Positions 25,410 to 35,756 of a DNA stretch of 64,000 bases are shown in pieces. A program made the position numbers and the translations under genes. Source of the stretch: CAWJKP01 sp963843465 (GTDB lineage Bacteria > Planctomycetota > Planctomycetia > Pirellulales > Thermoguttaceae). Each line of letters begins with the position of its first letter. Position 1 is the stretch's first letter. The notes under the pieces were generated by a model that did no database searches, was not told the DNA's origin, and saw only the letters and a list, made by a program, of their open reading frames with translations. The stretch lies in NCBI GenBank assembly GCA_963843465.1, contig CAWJKP010000007.1:124001-188000 (forward strand), read 5' to 3'.

Positions 25410-25522
25410 TGGAGATACCTGAGCCCATCGGCCCGAACCGTTTGGCCGCAGCGTAGCGTAGCTATCGCTTGCGGCCGATCCTGGACGATGGAGTTCCCTT
25501 TGCGATTTATAGGAGAATTGCA

Positions 25523-27600
25523 GTGAACCGCTCTTGGAAGATTTTCGTCCGATGGTCGGCTTTCGCAGCCGCCATGTCGATGGCTGCGTGGGGCTACACC
25601 GCAGAACAGCAGGCGTCCAAGCCGGATCGCGTGAACTACGCCCGGCCGTTCGAGCCGCCGACGCGCCCGGCGCTGATCGCGCTGCCGCCCGGCGCGGTCG
25701 AGCCGGAAGGTTGGCTTCGCGATTGGTGCCTCGCCGCGAAGAACGGCTACACCGGCCACATGGACGAGTACCACGAGGAGTTCAAGCGGGCGTGGGCCGC
25801 CGATCACAAGATGACCGGGGTCCATCTCGATTGGCCCAACGGGGCATGGCCCTACGAAGGCGGCGGCTACTGGTTCGACGGCCTGGTCCGCCTGGGCTAT
25901 GTCCTGCACGACGAGGCACTGTTGCAACAGGCGAAACGGCGGCTGGACGTCGTCGTCACCCACGTGAATCCCGATGGCATCCTGTTCCTGTGGTGGCTCA
26001 ACAAGAACCATCCCGACGACGTGAAGTCGATTGAATGCGACGGCGGCTGGCCGATCTGGGCCAGCGGCCTGCTGGGACGCGCGCTGGCGGCCTACTACGC
26101 CGGCTCCCGGGACCCGAGCGCCTTGCGGGCGCTGGAAGCGGCCTACAGTGAGAACCGCGACTGGCTGCGGCTGGACGGGGGTATTTCCAACACCTGGCCG
26201 GCGCTGGAAACCTACACCTGGACGGGGAACAAGGAGATCGCCGGATCGCTGACCGCCCTGTTTTCCCAGGACGGCGGCAAGAACAAGAAAGGGACCGATG
26301 CCTGGAACCGTTATCGCCGGATGCCCAACCAGAAGCCCTGGGCCGAGTCCGCCGACCACGGCGTGCATTTCATGGAAAGCACGGCGCCCTGGCGCTGGGC
26401 TACCTCTGGACGGGCAACCGCGAGCTGCTCGATGCACCGCTGGCTTGGTACGACCTGATCCAGCGCGACGCCATGCAGCCCACCGGCGTCCCCGTCGCCG
26501 ACGAGTACTATGGGCCGACCGGCGCGTTCCGGGGAACCGAGACCTGCGACGTGGCCGGCTATATGTGGAGCCAGATCGTGCTGCTGACCGTCAGCGGTCA
26601 GGGCCGATTGGCGGACCGCATGGAACGGGCATTCTTCAACGCAGGTCCGGCCACGGTCGCCCGCGATTTCAAGACCCACGTCTATTTCCAGACTCCCAAC
26701 CGCGTGGCCGACAAGGCGCCTCCCTGTCCCAACGGGCCTGGCGCCAACGGCACTTCCTACCAGCGGACGCATTACCCGCTGTGCTGCACGGCCGCGCTGA
26801 ACCGCATCGTGCCCAACTACGTGATGCACATGTGGATGGCCACCTGCGACAACGGCCTGGTCGCCGCGCACTACGGCCCCTGCAAACTGTCGGCCCTGGC
26901 CGGCGACGGGGTGCCGGTGGAAATCGTCTGCCGGACCGACTACCCCTTCAACGAGGTCGTCGACATGACGGTCAGCCCGGCTCGCCAGGCCGTGTTCCCG
27001 CTTTCGTTCCGCATCCCGGGCTGGTCGAGTGGCGCCGAGCTGAGCGTGAACGGGGCCGGCGTCAAGGCCGTTGCCGACGCCAACGGGTTCGTCCGCGTCC
27101 AACGGCTCTGGAAACCCCATGACGCCGTACGCCTGCGGTTCCCCATGTCGGTGAGCGTGACGACGGGCCGCGACCACAACACCCAAGAGGCGCCCTACGC
27201 CTCGGTCTCCTACGGCCCGCTCTTGTTCGCCCTGCCGATTCCCGATACGAAGGACCCGAACACGCCCAACCCGGCCGCCAGGTGGAACTATGCGTTGGAT
27301 GTGCAGGGCGATAAGTTGGGCGCGGACGTGACGGTCGAGCATGGCCCTATGCCTGGCAGGTGGGACTGGCCGTTGGAATCCCCGCTGAAGCTCCGGGCCA
27401 ACGCCGTGGTGTGCGACTGGTCGGTCTCGCCCAAGGAGTCGCGTCTGCCGCCCAAGCCGATCGCCGCACGGGACCGGCCCCAGCGAATCACCTTGATTCC
27501 TTACGGCTGTACGAAGTTCCGGATCTCGATGTTCCCGGTCACCCAACGGACGCTCCAACTGGCGGAGCCCGGCAAACCGGTTTCACCAGCCGGGAGATGA
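25523..27600 (+). pseudogene. GH127/DUF1680 beta-L-arabinofuranosidase-like, one frameshift
   Basis: The GTG start at 25523 follows AGGAGAA and opens a signal peptide (NRSWKIFVRWSAFAAAMSMA). The (alpha/alpha)6 barrel then shows WLRDWCLAAKNGYTGHMDEY, WPYEGGGYWFDGLVRLGY and ECDGGWPIWASGLL. Near 26388 one base is missing: the first frame ends in APWRWATSG, while the next frame reads ALALGYLWTGNRELLDAPLAWYDLIQRDAMQPTG. It continues through GTETCDVAGYMWSQ and the cysteine-rich YPLCCTAALNR. The residues that bind zinc in GH127 (Glu and Cys of this region) are present. It removes terminal beta-L-arabinofuranose from plant-type glycans (family role). It follows the GH36 gene by 114 bp on the same strand. 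Confidence 0.85.
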
Positions 27601-27940
27601 GCGCGCTCAGGGCCTTGCCGACGCAGCACCGGTAGGACGACTTCCGGGGAGACGAGAGGAGCAGCCTGTTGACGAAAACCATGTCGATGTGGTGGCGGAA
27701 GGGCGAATACTCGGTCAACGACTGTTGCTTCGACAATGGATAAGCGCTCTTGAATTTTGGCCAAGAGATCGCGGATAATGTCGTCAGGCAGTTGCGGCCA
27801 GCGGGCCTTCAGGTAGCTGAAATCGGCCTCGGCGGTCGATTGTGCAGCAACTGCACCGGATTCTGCACCGCATGGGGTTGGGGTGCTGACGCAGCAAAAC
27901 AATCCGGTCCGTGAAGTTCCTGGAAAAAAGTGAGGGATGT
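27601..27940. other. Degenerate region with a possible minus-strand coding relic
   Basis: On the minus strand (about 27850-27750) the translation FSYLKARWPQLPDDIIRDLLAKIQE is protein-like. It is followed in another frame by HHIDMVFVNRLLLSSP. No start, domain or intact frame can be defined. I treat it as a decayed gene tail of unknown origin. Confidence 0.35.
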
Positions 27941-29232
27941 ATGAAACGTGAATTGTCGGTGGTGGCTGGACTCTCATTGGCTGTTCTGGCAATTGCCATC
28001 CCTGTTTTGGCGGAGGAGGGCAAGTCGGCTCCGGAGAAGAAACCCGCCGCCGCAGGTCAGGAGGTCACGCTGAAGGGCGTGATGATGCTGGAAGAAGCCT
28101 GCACCCTCAATCCGGCGGCAGATGCCGATAAGACGATGGTGTTGTTTGCCTTGGAAGGCACCCCCGAGGTGGCAACCGCCTTGGACGCCATCATGAAGGA
28201 GAATTGGCCGGGCGAGAGCATGGATGGGGTGCAAGCCCGACATTTGAATGATGCTTTTGGAAAAAGGCTGAAGTATTACTTCACCCCCGGTGAACTCACC
28301 ACGAAGAACTTGGGTTCCTGCAAGTGGGGCAATCCGCAGGTGGCCGTGACCGGCATGGTCTCCGAAAAAGACGGAAAGAAATGGATTACGCCCAGCAAGA
28401 TATTCAGCCAATATCCCGATAGGAGCCCCGTCACTCTCAAGTATCCGGACAAGATGCTGGCGCCCGACAAACCCATCAAAATGACCGGCAAGGAGCCATT
28501 GCTCCTGAAAGTCACCGATACGCTGTCGCTCAAATGCATCCTCTTGCCGCGTGGAGCGTTTCTGTTTCTGAAGCCCTTTTACATCGTTCCCCGATGGCAG
28601 GATGAATTTCCGCGTCTCATTACCCTGACCAAGCCCTTCTATCTGGCGGAGATTCCGGTGACACAGGAGATGTATGAGGCGATTATGGGTAACAATCCCA
28701 GCACCCTGAAAGACCCCCAACGCCCGGTGCGGAATGTTCCCTGCGCCGAGGTCAACAAGTTCTGCAAGATTTTGTCGGAGAAGAACGGCCGAACCGTCCG
28801 TCTGCCCGGGGAAGCGGAATGGGAATACGCGGCCCGCGTGGGCACATCCAATCCGCCGCTGGATGCAAAATACAAGGACCAGAAGAGCGCGGGCGCGCAA
28901 GGGGAGAGTGTCTTCCGGTGAAGTCCAAACAACCGAATGCGTGGGGACTGTACGACATCATAAGCGATAATGCGTACGAAATGACACGGGACGCGTTTGT
29001 TTTTCGCCGCATGGACGAGGTCGACCCATATTATTCCTGTGAGAAAGACGAAGCGTCCGGCAAGAAACACGGCCATTGGGGCAGAAATACCGTTACTTAC
29101 CATGAAGCAGTGGGCGAAGCCACGAACGATGCAGCCTACGGAAGCATGAAGTTCCGCGTGGTCGTGGAAGCCACGCCGGAAGAGATCGTCGCCATGGAGA
29201 AGGCGGAGAAAGCCACGCTCCATCCTCGATAG
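27941..29232 (+). pseudogene. Secreted protein with a C-terminal formylglycine-generating-enzyme (SUMF1-like) domain, frameshifted
   Basis: The ATG at 27941 (GAGGGA 4 bases upstream) opens a signal peptide (MKRELSVVAGLSLAVLAIAI). A roughly 200-residue domain of unknown type (LKGVMMLEEACTLNPAADADK) follows. Then comes an FGE-sulfatase domain: LTKPFYLAEIPVTQEMYEAIM, NPSTLKDPQRPVRNVPCAEV, VRLPGEAEWEYAARVG. A base is missing near 28915 (VFR-stop). The next frame resumes PVKSKQPNAWGLYDIISDNAYEMTRD and ends at 29232. The active-site cysteines of true FGE are not evident, so a binding or scaffold role is more likely. The gene is clearly less GC-rich than its neighbours, a sign of transfer. Confidence 0.8.
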
Positions 29233-29334
29233 CGGACAAGCACTACACACCACTCGCCCCAGCAGACCATGCTGGCGGGGTAGGCATGAAGGACGCGCCA
29301 CCGCTATACTGGCCGGAAACCGAAAGGAACAGCC

Positions 29335-29478
29335 ATGACCTCGACGACGACACGACGGCATTTTCTCCAGACCATCGGAGCGACCGCTGTCGCCGCAGGC
29401 GGACTATCCAGATTGCTCGGCAACGAGCCGACCAAGGACAACGTGCCGTTTCCACGACGCCGCCAACCTTCCGGTTGA
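29335..29478 (+). pseudogene. Tat signal peptide left from a truncated secreted protein
   Basis: A 47-codon frame encodes TTTRRHFLQTIGATAVAAGG, a twin-arginine leader, then runs into LGNEPTKDNVPFPRRRQPSG and stops. Only the exported start of a planctomycete Tat substrate (often sulfatase or Gfo/Idh) remains. The rest is absent before the rmuC gene end. Confidence 0.7.
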
Positions 29479-29514
29479 ACCGCCGTTTCATGTTTGTCTA
29501 CCAGGGAAACGGCT

Positions 29515-30957
29515 TCAGGGCGTCGGTATCACATCCCCATCCTCTCCCCCCAACTCTGGTGCCTGCAACAGCCTCGGCGCCACCTCCACGGGCGGCAGCT
29601 CCTCGATCTCGTCGTCGAGGCCGGTTGTCCCCAAGTCCTTAAACTTGCGGGCCGTCACCAAAACCCTCGTTTCCAACGAGGCTACCGCCTTGTTATAGGC
29701 ATCGGTCGCACCGGCCAGGCTCTTTCCCACTTTGGCAAGATGGTCACCCATGTTCGCCAGCCGTTTGTAGAGTTCCTTGCCGAGGTCGCTGATTTCCTTG
29801 GCGTTCTCGGCCAACTTTTCCTGCCGCCAACCGTAGGCCACCGCCCGCAGCAGGGCGATCAACGTCGTCGGCGTGGCGATGATCACGTTCTGCTCCACGC
29901 CCATCTCGATCAGGCCGGGATCATGTTCCAGGGCGGCGGAGAAGAAGGCCTCGCCGGGCAGGAAGAGGACGACGAACTCCGGGGCCGGGTTGAACTGCTC
30001 GAAGTAGGACTTTCGGCCCAGGGCACAAATGTGATCCCTTACCTGCCGGGCGTGGGCCTGGAGTTGGGCTGTGCGGGTCTCGTCGTCCTTGGCCTCGATG
30101 GCATCCAGGTACGCCGACAGCGGGGCCTTGGCATCGACGATGATGTTCTTCGTGCCGGGCAGCCGAACCAGGAGATCGGGCCGCAGCCTGCCGTCCTCGG
30201 TGTCGGTGCTTTGCTGCTCGTAGAAATCGCAGTGGTCGAGCATCCCGGCCATCTCGACCACCCGTTTGAGTTGGATTTCGCCCCAGCGGCCACGGACCTG
30301 GGGACGACGCAGGGCCTTGACGAGGTTGGCCGTCTCAGACTGAAGCTGCTTCTGGGTATCCATCAACGACTTGACCTGCTCGGTCAGACCCGTGTAGGCC
30401 CCGGTGCGAGCCTTTTCCAGGTCGTTGATCTTCGTGTCCACCTTCTCCAGCGACTCTTTGACCGGCTTCACAAGCTCCTGGATCGCCTGCTGACGTTTTT
30501 CCAGGTCGCCCTTGGCCGTTTCCTGGAACTTTTCCAAGGTGGCTTTCGCCAGGTCAAGGAAGGACTGGTTGTTGCTCTTCAGGGCTTCGGCGGCCAGGGC
30601 CTTGAAGGCATCGGCCAACTTCTGTTGGGCCTGGTTGACGACGGCCAACTTCTCCTCAGCCTGTTTCCGTTCCTGGTCGAGGGTGGTGGCATACTGGGCC
30701 AGTTTGGTTCTCAGGCTTGTCTCGGTGGCTTGGCTTTCCCTGATCTGGGCTTCAAACTGCTGAACCTTGGCCTTCAGATCGGCAATGGTCTGGTCACGGG
30801 CCTGGACCCGCTCGGTCAGTACGATCCGTTCGCCTTCGGCATCGGCCTTCCCACGGTCGTAGGCATTCTGGCCTTTAGCCCGAAGGACGAGCCATGCGGC
30901 GGTCACGCCGATGGCGAGGCCGATGAGCAGGAGTAGAATTGGGAGGATCGAGTTCAT
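29515..30957 (-). CDS. rmuC: DNA recombination protein RmuC
   Basis: The 480-residue protein starts with one membrane anchor (ILPILLLLIGLAIGVTAAWLV), followed by a long coiled coil (residues about 40-220). The nuclease domain then begins QVRGRWGEIQLKRVVEMAGM, with the PD-(D/E)XK-type core DLLVRLPGTKNIIVDAKAPL and IIATPTTLIALLRAVAYGWRQ. RmuC limits inversions and rearrangements between inverted repeats in E. coli, which is notable in so repeat-rich a region. It looks intact and stands alone. The extreme C-terminus PPVEVAPRLLQAPELGG is variable in the family. Confidence 0.93.
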   Translation of the reverse strand: MNSILPILLLLIGLAIGVTAAWLVLRAKGQNAYDRGKADAEGERIVLTERVQARDQTIADLKAKVQQFEAQIRESQATETSLRTKLAQYATTLDQERKQAEEKLAVVNQAQQKLADAFKALAAEALKSNNQSFLDLAKATLEKFQETAKGDLEKRQQAIQELVKPVKESLEKVDTKINDLEKARTGAYTGLTEQVKSLMDTQKQLQSETANLVKALRRPQVRGRWGEIQLKRVVEMAGMLDHCDFYEQQSTDTEDGRLRPDLLVRLPGTKNIIVDAKAPLSAYLDAIEAKDDETRTAQLQAHARQVRDHICALGRKSYFEQFNPAPEFVVLFLPGEAFFSAALEHDPGLIEMGVEQNVIIATPTTLIALLRAVAYGWRQEKLAENAKEISDLGKELYKRLANMGDHLAKVGKSLAGATDAYNKAVASLETRVLVTARKFKDLGTTGLDDEIEELPPVEVAPRLLQAPELGGEDGDVIPTP

Positions 30958-31297
30958 GACGGTTCCTTCATCTTACCGGGCTATTGGCTCCATTGTAATT
31001 AGGCTACGTCTCCTGGGCCGCCATGGGCGGCGACCTGCGGCATGAAACGCCACGTCTTAGCACTCCTCACGCATCCACCACATGGAGGGGTCTCGGTCCG
31101 CGGCATTGTCGGGGCCTCAGCCCGCTCCCGAATCCTCCTTCGGACGACTATGATACCCCTATAGTCAGCCGCTTGACCCCCGCAGGTGCATCGGTAAGAT
31201 TCCACCGTGAGTCTCAAGCAACTTCACGGCAAGCCCTATTGGGCACCCTGAACTCAATGTCCCGCCCTCAAGTTCCATAATACCCGAGGAATCTCGC
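30958..31297. other. Divergent gap between rmuC and the ferritin-like gene
   Basis: This 340-bp divergent promoter region serves two genes. No coding frame is convincing, and I see no repeat. Promoter elements could not be assigned with confidence. Confidence 0.4.
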
Positions 31298-32734
31298 GTG
31301 TCCGCCACCTCTAATTCTGCGAACGTCGACAATGGCAATGGCAACGGCGTCGCCGTTGAAAAGCCAGCCACGCAAGAGATTCCACCGGTTCGCCGGCTTG
31401 AAGCACAACGAGCCGCCGTCCAACGGCGCGACGCATTTCCTTACCGCTTTCCGCGCGACAACCGGCCTCTGGGCGGGAAATTCTCGGTCGCGGAAAACGC
31501 TCGACGGTTACTGCGCTTCTTTTACTTGGAACGGCGGCTCGCCCAGGCCCTCGGAGCCTGGACCTTGGCGATTCCCGAGTTTGAGGTGAAGCTGGAGACG
31601 GGGCGACATCTGTTCTATCACGCCGACGCGGCGCACGCGTTGCGTCAGCGACTGAACGAGCAGGAAAAAACGCTCGCGCAGGTTGACGGTTTCCGTGACG
31701 CGGAAATCGACCAGTTCATCCACGAAGTCCTGTCCGCATCCGACGCGGCGGAGTTGCTCGTCGGTATCCACCAGGTGGCCGGTGCGGCATTAGCCACAGC
31801 CTATCGGCATCATGCCGACGACACCGACCCGGTGACCGACGTGCCTACCATTCGCGTGCTGCGGCGTATCTTGCTCGATTACGAACCGATGCTCGCCTGG
31901 GCCGACGCGGCGTTGGCCGCCTATGTGGCGGGCGGAATCGACGAAAGCCGGTTAGCGCACTGGCGTTGGCATTTGGCGAGGCTGTTGGCCAGCATCGGCG
32001 GCGTCACCGGGAGCGATGAACGTTGCCCGGTGCCTGAACCGCTGCGCAGCAGCGAGCGGCCCTTCGAACGCTCGACACGGCCGCAGCGGGATTCCCGTTT
32101 TGTCACGTTCGCCAACACCGGCGATTATGACGTGGCCGACGGCGAGCCGCGTTTTCCAACCGGCTCCTACGAAAATCTGCGATTGCGATTCTTGCGTACA
32201 CAGCGCGACGAGGTCGACGCCATCGAGGCCTTTGGGACTTTCTTGTGGGACATTCGCTTTCGCGACTTCCAGGCCGAATACGACCTGGCCCGCGTTACCT
32301 GGGACGAGGCCCGGCACACCGAGATCGGTCATCGGACCCTGCTGGCGGCCGGCTACGATCCGTTCGAGCTGCCCAACCGCTTGACTGGTTCGACCTGCCG
32401 CGGTCCCATGGAACCAGCCTATGCCATGGCCGAGATCAATCTGTTTGGCGAGGTCGGCGTTCTCAAGACGATCGGCAGCCTGATCAACGTTGCGGCTGAG
32501 CGGCACGACGACCTGCTTTACCATGCAGCCGACTTCATTCGCTCCGACGAACGGACTCATGTCCGCAAGGGCCGGCAGATTATCCGCGTGATGACGGACC
32601 TGGGTGCCCAGCAGCTCGAGCAACGCACGCGCAAGCTCTTCACCGAGTGCTTGGTCAGCTTGGGCATCGTGACACGCGACATGGACGTGTTCACCGTATC
32701 GCGCGACGACATCGAGTTCTTGGTCGGCGAATGA
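31298..32734 (+). CDS. Ferritin-like (DUF455-type) protein
   Basis: This 478-residue soluble protein starts at GTG 31298 with a low-complexity leader (NGNGNGVAVEK). The C-terminal half has the two-helix-pair metal pattern of ferritin-like proteins: VDAIEAFGTFLWDIRF and RVTWDEARHTEIGHRT (first Glu and ExxH), then MAEINLFGEVGVLKTIG and RSDERTHVRKGR (second Glu and ExxH). Four helices with paired ExxH suggest a di-iron site for oxidation or hydroxylation. The closest type I know is DUF455, whose reaction is not established. The N-terminal half (about 60-230) is helical and unassigned. A gene for a redox partner is not adjacent. Confidence 0.7.
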   Translation: MSATSNSANVDNGNGNGVAVEKPATQEIPPVRRLEAQRAAVQRRDAFPYRFPRDNRPLGGKFSVAENARRLLRFFYLERRLAQALGAWTLAIPEFEVKLETGRHLFYHADAAHALRQRLNEQEKTLAQVDGFRDAEIDQFIHEVLSASDAAELLVGIHQVAGAALATAYRHHADDTDPVTDVPTIRVLRRILLDYEPMLAWADAALAAYVAGGIDESRLAHWRWHLARLLASIGGVTGSDERCPVPEPLRSSERPFERSTRPQRDSRFVTFANTGDYDVADGEPRFPTGSYENLRLRFLRTQRDEVDAIEAFGTFLWDIRFRDFQAEYDLARVTWDEARHTEIGHRTLLAAGYDPFELPNRLTGSTCRGPMEPAYAMAEINLFGEVGVLKTIGSLINVAAERHDDLLYHAADFIRSDERTHVRKGRQIIRVMTDLGAQQLEQRTRKLFTECLVSLGIVTRDMDVFTVSRDDIEFLVGE

Positions 32735-32936
32735 ATGAGAGCGGTTGCAAATTACAGTGCCGCGGCGTTGACCGGGCTCTGCCCGGCCACCACCAACTGC
32801 TCCGCATCGCTGCCTCGGCCGAAATCACGACATTCTGCCGCGTTCAAACTCCCATCGCCAAAGGTTTTGATACTCAGCGGAGTATTTTGGCCACACGGGG
32901 GACGAGAGTCGACGAAAACCGGGACACTCCCCAAGT

Positions 32937-33440
32937 TCACTTGGTGTCTGTTCCAACCGGCACGTACACGCAGCCAATCGCGGGCCAACCGCGTCCGTCC
33001 TTACGCTCGACGCGAACCAAATAGCCCAGTTCAATGAGCTTGCACTGTCCCTTGAAGACCTTCGAGGACAACTCTCGGCTGTATTCCGCCGCCATCACCC
33101 GCTTGACGCTCTTGATGATCGTGGCCGCCGGGCCGCCGTCGTTCTCGAACTGCTCGGCGCAGTAGTGGACGTCGATCCCAGCCTGCTTGCACAGGTACTC
33201 GTAGTAGGCGGACTCGTCGGTGTCCTGGAACCGGCCCCAGCGGCTCACGTCGTAGACGAGGATGGCCCCGAAATGAGCGTTGCCCGTCTGCACGTCCTCG
33301 ATCATGGAGCGCAGCGAGTCACGGCCCTCGATTTTCAACCCGCTCTTGCCGTCGTCGGCGTAGGTGCGGACGATCTCGTAGCCGCGCCTGGGCGGCTGCT
33401 TGGGCCAGTCGTTCAGCGGTGGCGGTGGTGTGATTGACAA
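32937..33440 (-). pseudogene. Truncated serine recombinase (resolvase family)
   Basis: The fragment begins in the resolvase domain after the catalytic serine: RRGYEIVRTYADDGKSGLKI, LRSMIEDVQTGNAHFGAILV, YDVSRWGRFQDTDESAYYEY, then AAEYSRELSSKVFKGQ. The N-terminal strand with the active-site Ser is missing, and the frame upstream encodes unrelated sequence. The DNA-binding/recombinase domain is cut after GYLVRVERKDGRGWPA. Both ends are lost, so it cannot be active. It marks a past mobile element beside the DUF1848 gene. Confidence 0.85.
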
Positions 33441-33665
33441 TAGGCATGGTACATGACCTCTGCGTCAAGACGCGATGGAGGGAAACAGCCATGCCCAAAG
33501 AGGACGCCACGCACCGCCGACAAACAAAGGGGATGGATCTGTCAGGGATGGAAATGTCGAACGGCGCGACCATCCGGGATTATCGCCGCCTCGGAGGCGG
33601 ACTCCGCCGGTGCTGCTAAATCATGCCTCACCGAGCAGTCCGCCAGTCCGTCCCTGACGGGCGGA
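33441..33665. other. Relic region between recombinase and DUF1848 genes
   Basis: Short imperfect palindromes (TCGGAGGCGGACTCCGCCGG about 33590, and CAGTCCGTCCCTGACGG) but no gene. It is probably debris from the same mobile element as the recombinase fragment. Confidence 0.4.
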
Positions 33666-34583
33666 CTAAGAATGCCCGCTGACTCCCCCTGCCGCCTCGT
33701 GCCAGCCGAGCAGTGACGGGAAGTCCGGGTCGTGCGAGTCGTAGTTGGCTTTCGACTGGTCGAAGCTCTTGGTGGCATAGCAGTACCGGCAGCCGAAGAG
33801 GCACGATTCGTACATGCCTACGTCCCGGCTGACGACGCACCCGCACGCCTTGCGCTGGGCAGGATCCTTCGTCTTCGGGACCTCGATGCCGAACGCCTCG
33901 GCGATCACCCGGTCGTCCACGCACTTCCCGGGCAGGATGCCGAACGGTCGGAGATCCACTTCCTCGGCGCAACTGACGATCTCCATCCCGTTCTCCGTTG
34001 CAAGTTCGACAAGCCTGCACATCAGCGGCCCGAAGTCCCCGGCATCGCACGGGCGCACCGCCGCCGGAGTCCCTGCCAACTCCTTCAGCCGCTTCTCGAT
34101 CTTCCGATAGATGTCCACGATGCTCACGACCGCCCTGCGGGTATACCCCCGGAGCGACTCGGCCAGCCGCCGGAAGTTCTCCTCGTGGAACGCCGGGGAA
34201 GTGATCCCGGTGAAGACGATGGGGTCGTAGCGCCAGATTACCCGGTTCGGCCCGAGCCCTTCTGCAAGCTCACGGAACGTCTCGATGGCGGTCGCCGCAG
34301 GAGGAGACTTAGGATCGAGTTCCCGAGGGTATCCGAGGATCGTGTACTGGAAGTAGTACTTGTACCCTCGGGAGTCCAGTTCGTCGAGATACGGCATCAG
34401 GGGGCGCGGGTTGCGAGTCCAGAAGACGATGGCGTCCACGTCCTCGGGTTTCAGCGAGATCCAGGTCACCTGGTTCCGGCTGTACGGATTTGCGACCGTG
34501 CAGTACCCTTCCCTGAGGCGACGAACCATCCAATCGGCATAGAATGCGGGGATGTCCGTCCTGCGGCTAGCGCTGATGATCAT
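33666..34583 (-). CDS. DUF1848 family protein
   Basis: This 305-residue cytosolic protein has the family start MIISASRRTDIPAFYADW, then VTWISLKPEDVDAIVFWTRNP, YFQYTILGYPRELDP and VIWRYDPIVF. It ends with a cysteine cluster (KACGCVVSRDVGMYESCLFGCRYCYAT) that resembles a radical-SAM or Fe-S ligand set. The family's function is not established; relation to radical-SAM DNA-repair lyases has been suggested from fold (inference). The gene looks intact, although flanked by mobile-element and SDR relics. Confidence 0.85.
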   Translation of the reverse strand: MIISASRRTDIPAFYADWMVRRLREGYCTVANPYSRNQVTWISLKPEDVDAIVFWTRNPRPLMPYLDELDSRGYKYYFQYTILGYPRELDPKSPPAATAIETFRELAEGLGPNRVIWRYDPIVFTGITSPAFHEENFRRLAESLRGYTRRAVVSIVDIYRKIEKRLKELAGTPAAVRPCDAGDFGPLMCRLVELATENGMEIVSCAEEVDLRPFGILPGKCVDDRVIAEAFGIEVPKTKDPAQRKACGCVVSRDVGMYESCLFGCRYCYATKSFDQSKANYDSHDPDFPSLLGWHEAAGGVSGHS

Positions 34584-34737
34584 GGGTGGTGTCTCTTGGG
34601 CTACAGGGCATTATCGCCGGTTCGGGCACGTCCCGGCAACCACTGCTCTCGGGACGGGCAACGCCGTGCCCGCCCATGCTCGACCCGATTACGCCGAAGA
34701 AGAGGAATCCCGTTCGTAGAAGAAAGCCGACCTCGAT

Positions 34738-35007
34738 CCCGCCAGGCGAGGGCTGGGGCGAGCCCTGGTCGACGGCTTCGTCGCCCGCGGCCACATCGTC
34801 TTGGGCTGCGCCCGCTCGAAGAAGGCGATCGCCGAGCTGCGCCGCCGCTACCCACAGCCGAACGGCTTCTCGGTCGTAGACGTGACTGACGACGGTGCAG
34901 TGCGGGCGTGGGCGGCAGAGATCCTCCCGGACGGCCCGCCGGACCTGCTGGTAAACAATGCCGCCACGATCAACCGCAACGGCAAGCCGATGGAAGTGCC
35001 GGAGTGA
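34738..35007 (+). pseudogene. Short-chain dehydrogenase fragment
   Basis: The frame reads GLGRALVDGFVARGHIVLGC, then DVTDDGAVRAWAAEI and PDLLVNNAATINRNGKPMEV before a stop. This is the first half of an SDR Rossmann domain (GxG helix and NNA motif). The first strand and the whole catalytic half with YxxxK are missing. Confidence 0.8.
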
Positions 35008-35022
35008 AGTGACTTTGAACGA

Positions 35023-35719
35023 TTGCGGGTGACCAACATGATCGACATGAAGAATCGCCGACTACTGTACGCCAAGGCAACCTTGTTCATACTCTGGGGC
35101 ATCATGGCATCGGGGCTGCCTTTGTGCGTGCAACTGGCCGTCGGTGCCGAGGCAGTCGTCGAGCCTCGCCCGAAGTCCGTGAGGATCGTCTACCTGGTTT
35201 CCGCAGACAGGCCGGTCCGGAAGGACTTCTTGAAGGGAATCGAGACCGCCGCCAAGGATCTCCAGGCATGGTACGCCAGGCAGTTCGGCGGCCCCACGTG
35301 CCGGCTGAACGATCCCGTCGTCGAGGTCGCAAGGTCCGACAAGGATGCCATGTGGTTCTACGGTCAAGACCTATCTCACGGACGAGGACAAGGAGATCTT
35401 GGCGAGAAGCCCGTTCTTCTTCCGCCCCAATGGCGAATCGGTTGTCAAGCCCGCTCAGCTCGTGGAGAAGTACGTCTACGACGGTGGCTCGTTTGCGAGG
35501 TACTCGCGCGAAGGGAAGCCGGAATGGTTGGAGTCCAAGGCGGACGGCAGCTCGCAGTTCCGGTTTGTCGAAGCCGGGCGTGACAAGCAATGGATCCGGC
35601 TCTTCGACTCCAGCCGGGACATGGCGTTGCGTCTGCCCGTTGTTGGCGGCACGTGCTCATGGTCCACCGACGACGGCAAGACGTGGAACGCCCTGTACCA
35701 TGTGGACAAGGCGAAGTGA
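35023..35719 (+). pseudogene. Chimeric or frameshifted secreted protein relic
   Basis: The first frame (from 35023) has a leader (RRLLYAKATLFILWGIMAS) and SVRIVYLVSADRPVRKDFLKG ... FGGPTCRLNDPVVEVARSDK, a pattern seen in planctomycete secreted proteins of unknown role. Around 35355 the sense continues in another frame as KTYLTDEDKEILARSPFFFR ... CSWSTDDGKTWNALYHVD, which looks like a different protein family. A join of two truncated genes by deletion is more likely than one shift. Confidence 0.55.
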
Positions 35720-35756
35720 CACCGACTTGGGGCGGCTTGACCTTCTTCGACTGCTG

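Noticed and set aside
27501..27992. Minus-strand protein gene of 163 codons
   Set aside because: It overlaps the GH127 end and the start of the FGE-like gene; only a short central part looks protein-like, so it is listed as a relic region.
17364..30957. Bacteroidetes-type polysaccharide utilisation locus
   Set aside because: There is no SusC/SusD pair or hybrid sensor regulator; the glycosidases are in planctomycete-style scattered genes.
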